Below are positions 50,322-63,676 of a stretch of 64,000 bases of DNA, one piece after another. Origin of the DNA: Haliangium sp963772315 (lineage in GTDB: Bacteria > Myxococcota_A > Polyangia > Haliangiales > Haliangiaceae). Positions within the stretch are counted from its first letter, which is position 1; each line of letters starts with the position of its first letter. Made by a program: the position numbers and the translations under genes. The stretch is from NCBI GenBank assembly GCA_963772315.1, contig CAVYWJ010000004.1, positions 5,084,001-5,148,000 on the forward strand, in the 5' to 3' direction. The notes below the pieces were generated by a model. That model had not been told where the DNA came from, did no database searches, and worked only from the letters and a program-made list of their open reading frames with translations.

Positions 50322-51359
50322 TCAGCCTCCGTCCCACCTGGACGACCAGAACCGGATCGGACGATCGGTCGCGCTCCTGGCCAGCGCTTCGATCGTGGTT
50401 CGCTCGACCCTCCTGCCGTTGAGCGTCCACAGGCTGATCACCTCACACTCCTCGGCGCCCGTGGCGCTGTTCCTCACCACGTTCCCGGTCGCGATGCACG
50501 CATGAACGGTCGCCGACTGGAACACGACGATGTCGCCGCGGAGCGGCCTGGGCGAGTCCGCGCGTCCCTCCTGGTACCGCACCGGCGCGCTGGCCCGCGT
50601 CGCTTCCTCGAACGTCTGTCCCACGCGGGTACAGGCGCCGCTTCGCACGCTGGCGATCGCGCGCGCGTAGACCGCCCGCATCTGCGCCTCGCTCATCACG
50701 CCCGCCCGGAACGCGCCGTACATCAGCAGCTCCCAGCAGTTCATCTTGCCCGACGTGCTGCTGGGCTGCGCGCTGCTGGCGACCAGCAGCCAGCGGGCGA
50801 ACTCCGAGTCGAGACGGGCCGGATCTCTGGCCGCCAGGCCGCTGCTGAAAGGCACCCACTCCAGACTGTTCACCTGCCCCTCGACACCGCGCGCGGCCGC
50901 GCCTTGCTCGCGGGCGCGATGCATGAGGCCTTCCCCCGGTTCCTGTCCGCTGATATCGGCGGTGCCGCCCTGGCGCAGCGTCCGGATCGCCAGGCGACAC
51001 GCCATGGCCGCGTCGGCCTTCGTGAAGCTCCAGGGCGGGCGACAGTACGTCTGCACCAGCGTCCGGTACTCGCTGGTCTGCCGGATGACCGTATCGTGCA
51101 GGCGTCCGGGATCATGGGCGGCATCGCTCGCGTCCGCGAAGTCGCGGATGCTGCTGAGCAGGATCGGCCCGACACTTGCGACGCCCCCGACCCCCCCGAC
51201 ACGCGTGACCCGACGACGAGCCAGGAATTGCAGCGTGGGCGCCTGGCGGCGCTGGGCCGGGCCCGCTCCCCCCGGCGCTGCGCGCGCGCGGGACATGGCC
51301 CAGCTGTTGTCGCTGGAGATCTGATCACCCTGCTGCATCCGACGTCCCTTGCATGACAT
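50322..51359 (-). CDS. Hypothetical protein with NlpC/P60-like cysteine-protease fold features
   Basis: 345 aa. The N-terminal ~60 residues are low-complexity and basic. In the C-terminal half, GKMNCWELLMYGAFRAG places a Cys at the start of a helix, and LRGDIVVFQSATVHACIATGN supplies a His after a GDIVxF turn, the order found in NlpC/P60-like papain-fold amidases. No signal peptide is obvious. Whether it is an active peptidase, toxin or structural relative is unknown. ATG at 51359; ATG 51338 is possible. Confidence 0.5.
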   Translation of the reverse strand: MSCKGRRMQQGDQISSDNSWAMSRARAAPGGAGPAQRRQAPTLQFLARRRVTRVGGVGGVASVGPILLSSIRDFADASDAAHDPGRLHDTVIRQTSEYRTLVQTYCRPPWSFTKADAAMACRLAIRTLRQGGTADISGQEPGEGLMHRAREQGAAARGVEGQVNSLEWVPFSSGLAARDPARLDSEFARWLLVASSAQPSSTSGKMNCWELLMYGAFRAGVMSEAQMRAVYARAIASVRSGACTRVGQTFEEATRASAPVRYQEGRADSPRPLRGDIVVFQSATVHACIATGNVVRNSATGAEECEVISLWTLNGRRVERTTIEALARSATDRPIRFWSSRWDGG

Positions 51360-51547
51360 GGCTACCTGCCGGCGCGCGGCTCACGCGCGCGCACCGGCGC
51401 CATTTCCATGCAACGAGTTGGCCACGACGCTCTGCAGAGGACCAGGGGTTTCGTCACCGGGACCGATCTACAAGCGGGGCTGTCAAGAAAAAGCATCGCG
51501 CGCGATGAGCGGGATCACCGTGCTGTCCGCCAGCCCCGGCGACTCGA

Positions 51548-52336
51548 TCACCCGGCAGTGCTCCTGGCGGTGCGCTTGCGGCGGCGCGGCCGGCGCCCGA
51601 CCGTGTACAGCGACGGGAAGCGCGCCTTGCCGTTGCGGGCGCGGAACAGCCAGCGACCGGTCGCGCTTACCTCGCCGTAGGTGACGACCAGGAGCGTCCA
51701 GGCCCGGCCCAGGTACTCGGTCCAGTGACGGGTATCCGAGGGCATGCCGTCGCCCAGCACTTTACTTATCTCGAGCGCCAGCCGGCCCGCGGTCGTGGCG
51801 TCGCCGGCCTGGTAGCGCCGCACGTCCAGGGCCAGCGTGGCGGCGTGCTCCTGGTAGAGCTTGACCAGCCGCAGGAGATCGTAGGGGAGATCGAGGTAGC
51901 CGGTGGCGGGGCGGATGTCGGCCAGCAGGATCGGCACGTCGTCCAGGTGGTCGAGGTTGTACCCGAGCACGCGCAGCATGCGCTGCTTGAGCGCCACGGC
52001 CTCGGCCACGACCGGCGCCGGGAGCCTGGCGTCGGTGTGCAGCGCCGCTGCCTGCTTGAGCTGCAAGTACGCGTAGCAGGCAGCGTCCGCGGTCTGCTCC
52101 AGCCGGTCAACGTGCGCGATGTCGAAGCACTCGGGCGGCAGCCTGGCGAACTCCGCCCGCACCTCGGGCGCGCGCACCTCGCGTCCCACGGCCGCCGCGA
52201 CGACGATTGCCTTGTGCTGGTCGGTGTTGGCCCGGCGGATCCTGGTCTGCGCCTCGATCGCGGGCAGCAGCGCCTCGAACGCCCGGCGCAGGGCGTCGGG
52301 ATCGATCTCGTCGAGTCTGTCGAAGATGTTGTCCAT
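51548..52336 (-). CDS. Hypothetical alpha-helical protein
   Basis: 262 aa starting MDNIFDRLDEIDPDALRRAF. Nearly all-helical, with LPAIEAQTRIRRANTDQHKAIVVAAAVGREVRAPEVRAEF and LEQTADAACYAYLQLKQAAALH; basic tail. No family recognised. It fits a type of myxobacterial conserved hypothetical. Its upstream region contains the palindromic 42-bp array shared with the divergent hydrolase/glutamine synthetase operon. Confidence 0.6.
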   Translation of the reverse strand: MDNIFDRLDEIDPDALRRAFEALLPAIEAQTRIRRANTDQHKAIVVAAAVGREVRAPEVRAEFARLPPECFDIAHVDRLEQTADAACYAYLQLKQAAALHTDARLPAPVVAEAVALKQRMLRVLGYNLDHLDDVPILLADIRPATGYLDLPYDLLRLVKLYQEHAATLALDVRRYQAGDATTAGRLALEISKVLGDGMPSDTRHWTEYLGRAWTLLVVTYGEVSATGRWLFRARNGKARFPSLYTVGRRPRRRKRTARSTAG

Positions 52337-52460
52337 GCTGGTTGCCTCTGGTTCGTGTCCGGCCTCGTGCGAGAAGCCGCGCCCCGCTCTCGGCCGCGGT
52401 CGCCGGCGCCTCTCCCCATGAAGACGCAACCCGCGCGAACAAGCGGACACCGCGCGAGGC

Positions 52461-52796
52461 GTTTTCTGGATCTGGCAGAACCGAAAGCGACCACGGGCGG
52501 CCCCTTTCCGGTTCCGGCAGAATCGAGATCGACCGCGAACGGCCCCCTTTCCGGTTCCGGCAGAACCGAGATCGACCGCGAACGGCCGCCAGCGGTTCTG
52601 TTAGAACCGCGAATCGACCACGGGCAGCCGTTTCAGGTTCTGTTAGAACTGGAAATCGACCACAACGGCCTGGTTGCGGTTCTGTTAGAACCGAGAAACG
52701 ACCACAGGTAGCCTTTCCAGGTTCTACCGGAACCGGAATCGACCACAATCAGCCTCTTCAGGTTCTACCAGAACCGAGAATCGACCACGAGCCACC
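52461..52796. repeat. Eight-unit array of palindromes, ~42-bp period, in divergent promoter region
   Basis: Each unit is centred on GGTTCTGTTAGAACC-like dyads (arms GGTTCT/AGAACC, variable 3-bp centre; GGTTCCGGCAGAACC and GGTTCTACCAGAACC variants) followed by GAGATCGACCAC. Dyads begin at 52510, 52553, 52594, 52636, 52678, 52720 and 52761, with a degenerate first unit near 52470. Steps are 41-43 bp, average 41.8. It fills most of the gap between the minus gene starting at 52336 and the plus gene starting at 52905; the remainder shows no gene. Confidence 0.88.
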
Positions 52797-52904
52797 CGGC
52801 GATGACGCGCGAAGGTCCGCGATCCGAAGCCATCGTCCGCCCGGCCACGACCAGGCCCCCCTGCGAGCCTGGTTCGGCGCGGGCGACCGTGCGATCGTCC
52901 GATC

Positions 52905-53600
52905 ATGACCGTCAGCGTCCACTTCGCGGGGACCGTCCTCCGCCGCGACAGCTCCTACGAGCCCGGCAAGACCTCGCTGCTGCTCGTCAACATGCAGCGG
53001 ATCTGGGTCGAGCCCGGTCTCGACCCGACGCACCCGTCCACGGCCGACAGCTACTATCACCGCCGTCTCCGCGAGCTGGTGATCCCGAACCAGGTGCGTC
53101 TCCTCGGCGCCGCGCGCAGGGCGGGCATCCACGTGCTGCACACGCTGATCGAGAGCTTGACGCTGGATGGACGCGACCGCTCTCTCGATCACAAGCTCTC
53201 CAGCATCCACGTGCCCAGGGGCGCGCCCGAGGGGCGAATCATCGGCGAGCTGACCCCGGGCGACGACGAGATCGTGCTGCCGAAGACATCCTCGGGCGTC
53301 TTCAACTCCACCAGCATCGACTATGTGCTGCGCAACCTCGACACCCGCTACCTGATCATCGCCGGCGTCGTCACCGACCAGTGTGTCAACATGGCGGTCC
53401 GCGACGCCGCCGATCGCGGCTACCTGGTGACCATGGTCGATGATGCCTGCGCCACCTATGGCCAGGAGCGACACGAGGCAGCGGTGCGGGCCTTCTCGGG
53501 CTACTGCTGGGTGAGCGACACGGCCGAGGTCGAGCGTCGCCTGGCGGCGCTCGCCCTCGATCACCGGCACGACGCGGTGCCAGCAAAGGAAAGACGATGA
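52905..53600 (+). CDS. Isochorismatase-family cysteine hydrolase (catalytic Asp replaced)
   Basis: 231 aa of the isochorismatase-like fold. The nucleophile is C160 in GVVTDQCVNMAVRDA and the lysine K127 in VLPKTSSGVFNST. The acid that normally completes the triad, in a DxQ motif, is Asn29 in LLVNMQRIW. TSS following the lysine is typical of amidohydrolases in this family. The likely reaction is hydrolysis of an amide/ureido bond. Stop overlaps the glutamine synthetase start by ATGA (53597-53600). Upstream lies the palindrome array. Confidence 0.82.
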   Translation: MTVSVHFAGTVLRRDSSYEPGKTSLLLVNMQRIWVEPGLDPTHPSTADSYYHRRLRELVIPNQVRLLGAARRAGIHVLHTLIESLTLDGRDRSLDHKLSSIHVPRGAPEGRIIGELTPGDDEIVLPKTSSGVFNSTSIDYVLRNLDTRYLIIAGVVTDQCVNMAVRDAADRGYLVTMVDDACATYGQERHEAAVRAFSGYCWVSDTAEVERRLAALALDHRHDAVPAKERR

Positions 53601-54946
53601 GCGCCATCGACAAGGACACGCCCGCGGCCCGCGACGGCCTGGAGCTGGTGTCGTTTCTCACCACGGATCTGGTCGCGATCACCCGGGGGCGCAGCGTCAT
53701 CGCGCGCGATCTCGACTCGTATCTTCGCAAGGGTGTCGGCTGGGTCCCGGCCAACCTCGCGCTGACGCCGTTCGATGCCATCGCGAGCGCGAATCCGTGG
53801 GGCTCGACCGGCGATCTGCGGCTGATCCCGGACCCTGGCGCCCGGGTACGCATCACCTCCCTGCCCGGTGCCACGCCGCTCCACTTCTACCTCTCGGACA
53901 TCACGGATCTGGACGGCACCCCCTGGGACTGCTGCGTGCGCAGCATCCTCAAGCAGACGCTGGCGGATTTCCACGCCGAGACCGGCCTGCAGGTCGTGGC
54001 CGCGTTCGAGCAGGAGTTCCAGATCACGGGCGCGTCCTGGCCGCATGCGCCGGCGTTCTCGCTCTCGGCGCTGCGGCGCGCGGATCCGTTCGGTCCGCTG
54101 CTGATGGCCGCGCTGGACGAGGCCGGGGTCGAGCCCGAGAACTTCCTGCCCGAGTACGGCGCCAACCAGTTCGAGATCACGTGCAAGCCGACCGGCGCGC
54201 TGGCCGCGTGCGATCGGGCCGTCATCATCCGGGCGGTCGTGCGCGAGCTGGCGGCGCGCATGGGGTGGCGCGCGAGCTTCGCGCCCAAGATCGCGCCCGA
54301 CGGCGTCGGCAACGGGGTGCACATCCACATCAGCTTGCTCGACCAGGACGGCAAGCCGGCGCTGTTCGACGCGGCCTGTCCCGGCCGGGTGTCCGAGGTC
54401 GGCGGGCAGCTCGCCGCCGGTATCGTGCGCCACCTGCCGGCGCTGTGCGCGCTCACGGCGCCGAGCGAGCTGTCGTATCTCAGGCTGGTGCCGAATCACT
54501 GGAGCGCGGCGTTCGCCTGTCTCGGTGAGCACAACCGGGAAGCCGCCCTCCGCATCTGTCCGACCGTGGGGATCGACGGCAGCGATCCTGCCCAGCAGCT
54601 CAACCTCGAGCTCCGCGCCGTGGATGCGACGGCCAACCCGTACCTCGCGCTGTCCGCGGTGCTGCGCGCGGGCCTGCAGGGCATCCGGGAGAGGTTGCCC
54701 CGGCCACCGCTGGTCAATCGCGATCCCACCACGCTGGACGAGGCCGAGCGGATGCAGCTCGGCGCCAGGCGGCTGCCCGCGAGCCTCGACGAGGCGCTGA
54801 GCGAGCTCCGCCGTGACCCGATCCTGATGGGGACGCTGCCGCCCATCCTGCTGACCTGCTACGAGGGCGTGAAGGCCACGGAGTCGAAGCAGGTCACGGG
54901 TCTGAAGCCCGCCGAGCTGTGCGATCGCTACGCGGCTGTCTACTGA
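53597..54946 (+). CDS. Glutamine synthetase family protein (gamma-glutamyl-amide ligase type)
   Basis: 449 aa. FEQEFQI (metal Glu), EYGANQFEITCKPTGA, NGVHIHISL (in place of NGSGMHxHxS) and the Arg-rich NHWSAAFACLGEHNREAALRICP are the GS active-site blocks. The sequence lacks the classical DP(F/Y) extension of GlnA and has the short form of PuuA-like gamma-glutamylpolyamine or related ligases, which join glutamate to an amine other than ammonia. Paired with a cysteine hydrolase, it may act on a specific amine; the substrate is unknown. Coupled start (ATGA). Confidence 0.85.
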   Translation: MSAIDKDTPAARDGLELVSFLTTDLVAITRGRSVIARDLDSYLRKGVGWVPANLALTPFDAIASANPWGSTGDLRLIPDPGARVRITSLPGATPLHFYLSDITDLDGTPWDCCVRSILKQTLADFHAETGLQVVAAFEQEFQITGASWPHAPAFSLSALRRADPFGPLLMAALDEAGVEPENFLPEYGANQFEITCKPTGALAACDRAVIIRAVVRELAARMGWRASFAPKIAPDGVGNGVHIHISLLDQDGKPALFDAACPGRVSEVGGQLAAGIVRHLPALCALTAPSELSYLRLVPNHWSAAFACLGEHNREAALRICPTVGIDGSDPAQQLNLELRAVDATANPYLALSAVLRAGLQGIRERLPRPPLVNRDPTTLDEAERMQLGARRLPASLDEALSELRRDPILMGTLPPILLTCYEGVKATESKQVTGLKPAELCDRYAAVY

Positions 54947-55085
54947 TCCGCGCAGGACCTCGGCCGTCGCCCGCCCCCGGCTCGCCCCGGCTCATCTGCT
55001 CGTGCGTACAGGCCTGGCGCTGGGATCTCCTGGACGCGCCAAGGTGCTGTCGCGTAATCGTTCAACTCTTTTGTAGTGTTTTTTA

Positions 55086-55114
55086 TTACAAATATTTTCA
55101 AACCTGTTTATACT
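55086..55114 (+). promoter_or_regulatory. AT-rich probable promoter of the PilZ gene
   Basis: A strikingly AT-rich patch (55065-55115) contains TTACAA at 55086 and TATACT at 55109, separated by 17 bp. This would place transcription ~65 bp before the ATG at 55184. The -35 match is weak; the -10 is good. Confidence 0.45.
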
Positions 55115-55183
55115 CAGGACATCGACCCTCACCTTGCGATGGCAGGCTTCCAGCCGATTGCAGCTGTCACACAGGAGACCAAC

Positions 55184-55585
55184 ATGGCCCAAGCAGCACG
55201 CGCCTACGAGCAACACCCCGACCCGTCGCACCAGGACAGGTCGCAGCTGAACGTCCACCTGCGTGTCACGCTGATCCCGCGCAGCGGCACCGAGCCGGTC
55301 GAGGGCGAGCTGGTGAGCATCGGCCCCGACCAGATGTTCGTGCGCGCGCCGGTGACGATCTCGCCCGGCAAGACCGTGCACCTGCGCTTCCGCATGCTGT
55401 CCAAGCGGGTGTGCGAGGCGCGCGGCCAGGTGATGTGGCAGCACGATGGTGGTTTCGGCGTCGTGCTCGAGGAGCGCAACGCGGCCATGGACAGCTTCCT
55501 CCACGACCTCGCCAAGCTGTCGCCGAACCTGCGCCAGCTCTATCTCGCCGACGTCCTGTACCCGCGCATCGACCTGGCGCTCTGA
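55184..55585 (+). CDS. PilZ-domain protein
   Basis: 133 aa. RSQLNVHLRVTLIPRSGTEPVEGELVSIGPDQMFVRAP resembles the PilZ strand order, with a later LRFRMLSKRVCEARGQVMWQHDGGFGVVLEE. The usual c-di-GMP motifs RxxxR and DxSxxG are not clearly kept (no RRxxxR; SIGPDQMFV at the DxSxxG position), so binding is uncertain. AGGAGA at 55171 precedes ATG 55184. Stand-alone PilZ proteins in myxobacteria regulate motility. Confidence 0.7.
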   Translation: MAQAARAYEQHPDPSHQDRSQLNVHLRVTLIPRSGTEPVEGELVSIGPDQMFVRAPVTISPGKTVHLRFRMLSKRVCEARGQVMWQHDGGFGVVLEERNAAMDSFLHDLAKLSPNLRQLYLADVLYPRIDLAL

Positions 55586-55658
55586 GCGCGGTCTGGGGGC
55601 GGCGCTGTCGCGCCTGTGTCCATGTACCTGGGTACGATGTCGCTGCTATAACGCCGGC

Positions 55659-56723
<1,065 letters not shown>

Positions 56724-56741
<18 letters not shown>

Positions 56742-56809
56742 GCGCGGGCCCCGCGGTCGCGCCCGTGTGAGCGCGGGCCGGCGGTCGCGCCCGTGAGAGC
56801 GCGGGCCCG
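56724..56809. repeat. 28/29-bp tandem triplicate over the hemH stop codon
   Basis: GCGGTCGCGCCCGTGTGAGC is repeated three times (56724, 56753, 56781; last copy GTGAGAGC). The first copy encodes AVAPV and the hemH stop; later copies carry the same TGA in the untranslated tail. Confidence 0.85.
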
Positions 56810-56849
56810 GCGGTGGCGCGCGGCAGCGGACCTGGCGTACCGTAGGGTC

Positions 56850-57264
56850 ATGGCCGAGACCGTGTTTTCCAAGATCCTCTCCGGCGAGCTGCCATGTCAC
56901 AAGGTGTACGAGGACGATCAGGTGCTCGCCTTCCTCGACATCTTCCCGCTGAGTCGGGGCCACACCCTGATCATTCCCAGGGAGCCGGCCGAGACCATCG
57001 ACCAGCTCTCTGACCGAGTCTGCGGCCGCGATCGGCCGGGTGCTACCGCGGGTTGCGCGCGCGGTGATGGCCGCGACCGGCTGCACCGCCTACAACGTGT
57101 TGCAGAACAACGGCGCCGAGGCCCATCAGGCGGTCTTCCACGTGCACTTCCACATCATTCCCAAGACCGACACCGCGGGTCTGGGCATTGGCTGGCGGCC
57201 GGGCAAGCTCGACCCGGCCGAGGCCCAGAAGCTCGCAGCCGATGTGGTCGCCGCGCTCGGCTGA
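56850..57264 (+). CDS. HIT-family (histidine triad) hydrolase (frameshifted near 57015)
   Basis: MAETVFSKILSGELPCHKVYEDDQVLAFLDIFPLSRGHTLIIPREPAETIDQLSD is the HIT N-terminal half, then the frame breaks. Removing one C of GACC at 57013-57016 continues ESAAAIGRVLPRVARAVMAATG and then NVLQNNGAEAHQAVFHVHFHIIP with the HxHxHxx triad, ending at 57264; 137 aa in total. HIT proteins hydrolyse or transfer nucleotides from phosphoramidate-type substrates. Immediately 3' is interspersed element copy 2. Confidence 0.82.
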
Positions 57265-57281
57265 GGTGGCCCGTACGACCC

Positions 57282-57534
57282 TCCCCCGATCGCAAACGAG
57301 GGGGAGCGTGGGCGACTGAGGGCGGCGTTCTGTAGTGCTCCTCGCCCGCAGGGCGAGGATGCCAACGGAAGACCGAGCGGCGATGGCCGCCGGACGGCAC
57401 GTCCGCCGGCCTGACGCCGCGTCCGCCCGAATGCGCTCACGCGTCCCCTCGGCGCGCAAACAAGGAGCTACCTCGGCGCGCAACAAGGAGCTACCTCGGC
57501 GCGCAAACGAGGAGCTACCTTGGAACCGACTAGC
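57282..57534. repeat. GC-rich interspersed element, copy 2
   Basis: Shares with copy 1 the left end CTCCCCCGATCGCAAACGAG, the hairpin CCTCGCCC-GCA-GGGCGAGG, the palindrome GGCCGCCGGACGGCACGTCC and the right end GAGGAGCTACCTTGGAACC. Instead of the 58-64-bp expansion it has three tandem copies of CGGCGCGCAAACAAGGAGCTACCT. It fills the gap between the convergent HIT and Trm112-like genes and ends at the latter's stop codon (57530-57532). Confidence 0.75.
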
Positions 57535-57778
57535 GTCCGGGAGCCCGGGCCAGCAGCGCCTCGACCTGGGCCGGCTTGAGCTGGGTCGCGTCTTCGGCCA
57601 GCATCACCGGGATATCGTCCTCGGTGATCGGGAAGCGCAGGCGGGAGGTCGGGCACAGGAGGAAGCGCTCCTCCTCGAAGTACATCAGCTTGCCGCCGCA
57701 CGCGGTGCAGCGCAGGAGGAGCTCGCCGGGTTGACCGTCGGCCCTCGGGGATGCGAAGAGCTCACGGGGCAGAGACAT
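57530..57778 (-). CDS. Trm112-family zinc-ribbon-like protein
   Basis: 82 aa. LLRCTACGGKL (C24, C27), LLCPTSRLRFPITEDDIPVMLAEDA (C42) give the Trm112/UPF0434 pattern with the LPIxDxIPVML strand. Such proteins bind and stabilise methyltransferases, or in bacteria have undefined roles. Its stop codon lies within the right boundary of the interspersed element, so its last residues may derive from it. Confidence 0.75.
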   Translation of the reverse strand: MSLPRELFASPRADGQPGELLLRCTACGGKLMYFEEERFLLCPTSRLRFPITEDDIPVMLAEDATQLKPAQVEALLARAPGR

Positions 57779-58104
57779 GGCGGTAGCTCACCCGCTCGAC
57801 CCCGCGCTGTCAAGCAAGCCCGCCCCGATGCGCCGAGATCCCGGCCTGGATGTGCAGTTCTGGCGTGCCAGGCGCCGGGCCCATGTGGTATTGGCACGTG
57901 TCCGGCGGCATCCGTGGGTGGCCCACGGGTGTACACCGTCTCTGGAACCGTGACTGCACCCCCCCGAACCTCCCTGGCGAGGCCACGAATTGCGCTGAGA
58001 TGCGCCTCGTTCCCCAGGGTTTCAACGGTTTAAGGTTGACGCGATGGGTGAAACGGTTGTAGATCGCCGGTCCGCACACGGCCCCGCCCATCGGAGGAAG
58101 TAGT
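57779..58104. other. ~325-bp intergenic region upstream of prs
   Basis: Contains the divergent upstream regions of the Trm112-like gene (57778) and prs (58105), a C-run (CCCCCCC at 57959-57965), and the probable prs promoter at 58036. No tRNA or ORF with coding character seen. Confidence 0.5.
58036..58064 (+). promoter_or_regulatory. Probable sigma-70-type promoter of the prs operon
   Basis: TTGACG at 58036-58041 is followed after 16-17 bp by TGTAGAT (58058-58064). The first is a near-consensus -35, the second a moderate -10. A GGAGGA ribosome site at 58094 then precedes the TTG start at 58105. Confidence 0.5.
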
Positions 58105-59052
<948 letters not shown>

Positions 59053-59125
59053 TTAGAGATACTGTCACCGCATCCGGTAACCGCACTGGTGTACTCACCC
59101 ACTGGGCACAGGCAAGAGGCTCGCG

Positions 59126-59764
59126 ATGGAAGTCGGAAAACTCACGGTCAATCGCCGCAACAACACAGGTAAGGGCGTATCGCGCAAGCTGCGCGCCCAG
59201 GGTCGGCTGCCGGGCATCTGCTACGGCACCAGCATCGAGCCGATCTCGGTCGATCTCGACGGTCGCGCCTTCCGCGCCAGCCTCGATCCCGCCAAGCGGC
59301 AGAACACGGTCATCGATCTGACGATCGAGGACGCCGGCAAGCAGTTCAAGACCCTGGCGGTGATGGTCAAGGATTACCAGATCCATCCCATCCGCCGGGA
59401 GATCACGCACGTCGACTTCGTCGCCGTCGACCTCACGCAGGACGTGACGGTCCCGGTGCCGCTGGAGTTCACGGGCAAGGCCAAGGGCCTGGTCGAGGGC
59501 GGCACGCTGCACGTGGTCCGCCACGAGCTCGTGATCCGCTGCAAGCCGGCCGAGATCCCCACCAAGATCGAGGTCGATATCTCGAACATGGGCATGGGCG
59601 ACGTCATTCATATCAGCGATCTCGTGCTGCCGGCCGGCATCACCTCGGCCCTGCCCCCGCGGCTCACCATCATCACGATGGCAGCGCCCGCGAGCGCCGC
59701 TGCCACCGCCGACGCGGCCGAGGCTGCCCCCGCCGCCGCAGGCGGAGAGAAGGCGGCGAGCTAG
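59126..59764 (+). CDS. rplY: 50S ribosomal protein L25, Ctc type
   Basis: 212 aa: the 5S-rRNA-binding domain (SRKLRAQGRLPGICYG, then LTVNRRNNTGKG) plus the TL5/Ctc C-terminal domain with VPVPLEFTGKAKGLVEGGTLHVVRHEL. A ~30-residue Ala/Glu tail (ATADAAEAAPAAAGGEKAAS) follows. ATG 59126. Confidence 0.95.
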   Translation: MEVGKLTVNRRNNTGKGVSRKLRAQGRLPGICYGTSIEPISVDLDGRAFRASLDPAKRQNTVIDLTIEDAGKQFKTLAVMVKDYQIHPIRREITHVDFVAVDLTQDVTVPVPLEFTGKAKGLVEGGTLHVVRHELVIRCKPAEIPTKIEVDISNMGMGDVIHISDLVLPAGITSALPPRLTIITMAAPASAAATADAAEAAPAAAGGEKAAS

Positions 59765-59785
59765 CGCTCGCTCGGAGGACTGCGC

Positions 59786-60445
<660 letters not shown>

Positions 60446-60463
60446 TACCCGTAAGGAGAAGAC

Positions 60464-61153
<690 letters not shown>

Positions 61154-61156
61154 GCC

Positions 61157-61498
61157 ATGTCTGACGACACTCGAGACATCAACGACGATTCCGATTATTC
61201 CGAGGGCAATCGCGGCGGACGTGGCGGCAAGCAGATCGTCCGCCCGGTCATCCGCATGCTGGGCAAGTCGCCTTCGCGCGGCGTGTCGCGCCGCAAGGTG
61301 TGCCGCTTCTGCCTGGATGCGACCGCCGTCCTCGACTACAAGAACCCGCAGCTCCTCAAGAGCTTCATCACCGACCGCGGCAAGATCACCCCGCGCCGCG
61401 TCAGCGGCAACTGTGCCAAGCACCAGCGCGCGCTGGCGCTGGCCATCCGCCGGGCGCGCATGATCTCCCTGCTGCCTTTCGCGGTCACCGGGCGCTGA
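61157..61498 (+). CDS. rpsR: 30S ribosomal protein S18
   Basis: 113 aa. The core KVCRFCLDATAVLDYKNPQLLKSFITDRGKITPRRVSGNCAKHQRALALAIRRAR keeps three Cys of the zinc-type (C+) S18. An acidic/Gly N-terminal extension of ~30 residues precedes it. It starts 3 bp after rpsF. Confidence 0.95.
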   Translation: MSDDTRDINDDSDYSEGNRGGRGGKQIVRPVIRMLGKSPSRGVSRRKVCRFCLDATAVLDYKNPQLLKSFITDRGKITPRRVSGNCAKHQRALALAIRRARMISLLPFAVTGR

Positions 61499-61551
61499 CC
61501 GGTCACGGCCAGCCACGCTGACACAGAGAATCCGAAAGGAAAGGCACGACC

Positions 61552-62007
61552 ATGCAGCTCATCCTCACTCAAGACGTCGCCCACCTCGGCAAGGCCGGGG
61601 ATCTGGTCACGGTGCGGCCGGGTTACGGCCGCAACTACCTCCTGCCCAAAGGCATGGCCGTCCAGGCCACCAGCCGCAACATCCGCCAGCTCGATCACGA
61701 CAAGCGCGTGATCTCGGGCCGGGTGGCCAAGGAGACCGCGGCGGCCGAGCAGATCGCCACGCGCCTCAACGGCATGACCCTGCAGTTCGAGCGCCGGGTC
61801 GGCTCGGACGACAGAATGTTCGGCTCGGTCACGGCGCGCAACATCGCCGATCAGCTGGAGGTCGCCGGTCTCCAGATCGACCACCGCCGCATCGAGCTCG
61901 ACGAGCCCGTCAAGGCGCTCGGCAAGTACGAAGTGGACGTCAAGCTCAAAGCATCGGTCACCGCCCGGTTGAAGTTCTGGGTGGTGAGCACGGGCAAGGA
62001 AGAGTAG
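61552..62007 (+). CDS. rplI: 50S ribosomal protein L9
   Basis: 151 aa, typical length. MQLILTQDVAHLGKAGDLVTVRPGYGRNYLLPKGMA (N-domain), long helix, and C-domain with RMFGSVTARNIADQL. Stop at 62005-62007 is followed by a terminator hairpin at 62061. Confidence 0.96.
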   Translation: MQLILTQDVAHLGKAGDLVTVRPGYGRNYLLPKGMAVQATSRNIRQLDHDKRVISGRVAKETAAAEQIATRLNGMTLQFERRVGSDDRMFGSVTARNIADQLEVAGLQIDHRRIELDEPVKALGKYEVDVKLKASVTARLKFWVVSTGKEE

Positions 62008-62060
62008 CGCTCCGTGCCGGCGCTCCGGCGCCGCGCATGACCTCTCCCCTTGCATGCGTC

Positions 62061-62094
62061 TCCCCGTGGGCTCACTCCCGCGGGGATTTTTTTT
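62061..62094 (+). terminator. Rho-independent terminator after rplI
   Basis: TCCCCGTGGG-CTCACT-CCCGCGGGGA forms a 10-bp stem with one G-T pair and a 6-nt loop, followed by eight T (62087-62094). It ends the rpsF-rpsR-rplI transcript. Confidence 0.88.
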
Positions 62095-62296
62095 GGCGTG
62101 TCGCCACGCTCCTCACCGGAGTCTGGTTCGGTGCGGGAAACGTTCGCTCGGCGTGCTCCGGTGCACCCGCGCGTATTACAATCCTCTCATGTTGCCCGTC
62201 GCAGACGCGCAGCGCTGGCTGTCTCGCCCGGAGCAGACCCGCGCTGCTCGTTCGGTGCGGCCGGTAGCGGCGCCGCGTGAGCGCCGGGCCCGATCC

Positions 62297-63668
<1,372 letters not shown>

Positions 63669-63676
63669 GCCACGCC

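Noticed and set aside
52461..52796. CRISPR array or integron attC array
   Set aside because: Spacer parts are themselves related (GATCGACCAC blocks), the dyad is central to each unit, and no cas or integrase genes are present.
57779..58104. tRNA gene upstream of prs
   Set aside because: No cloverleaf with a GTTCRANYC T-loop could be found by eye in the region.
62041..62296. Additional small gene between rplI and dnaB
   Set aside because: Short frames here overlap the terminator and have no ribosome site or recognisable domain; the region is better seen as terminator plus dnaB promoter/leader.
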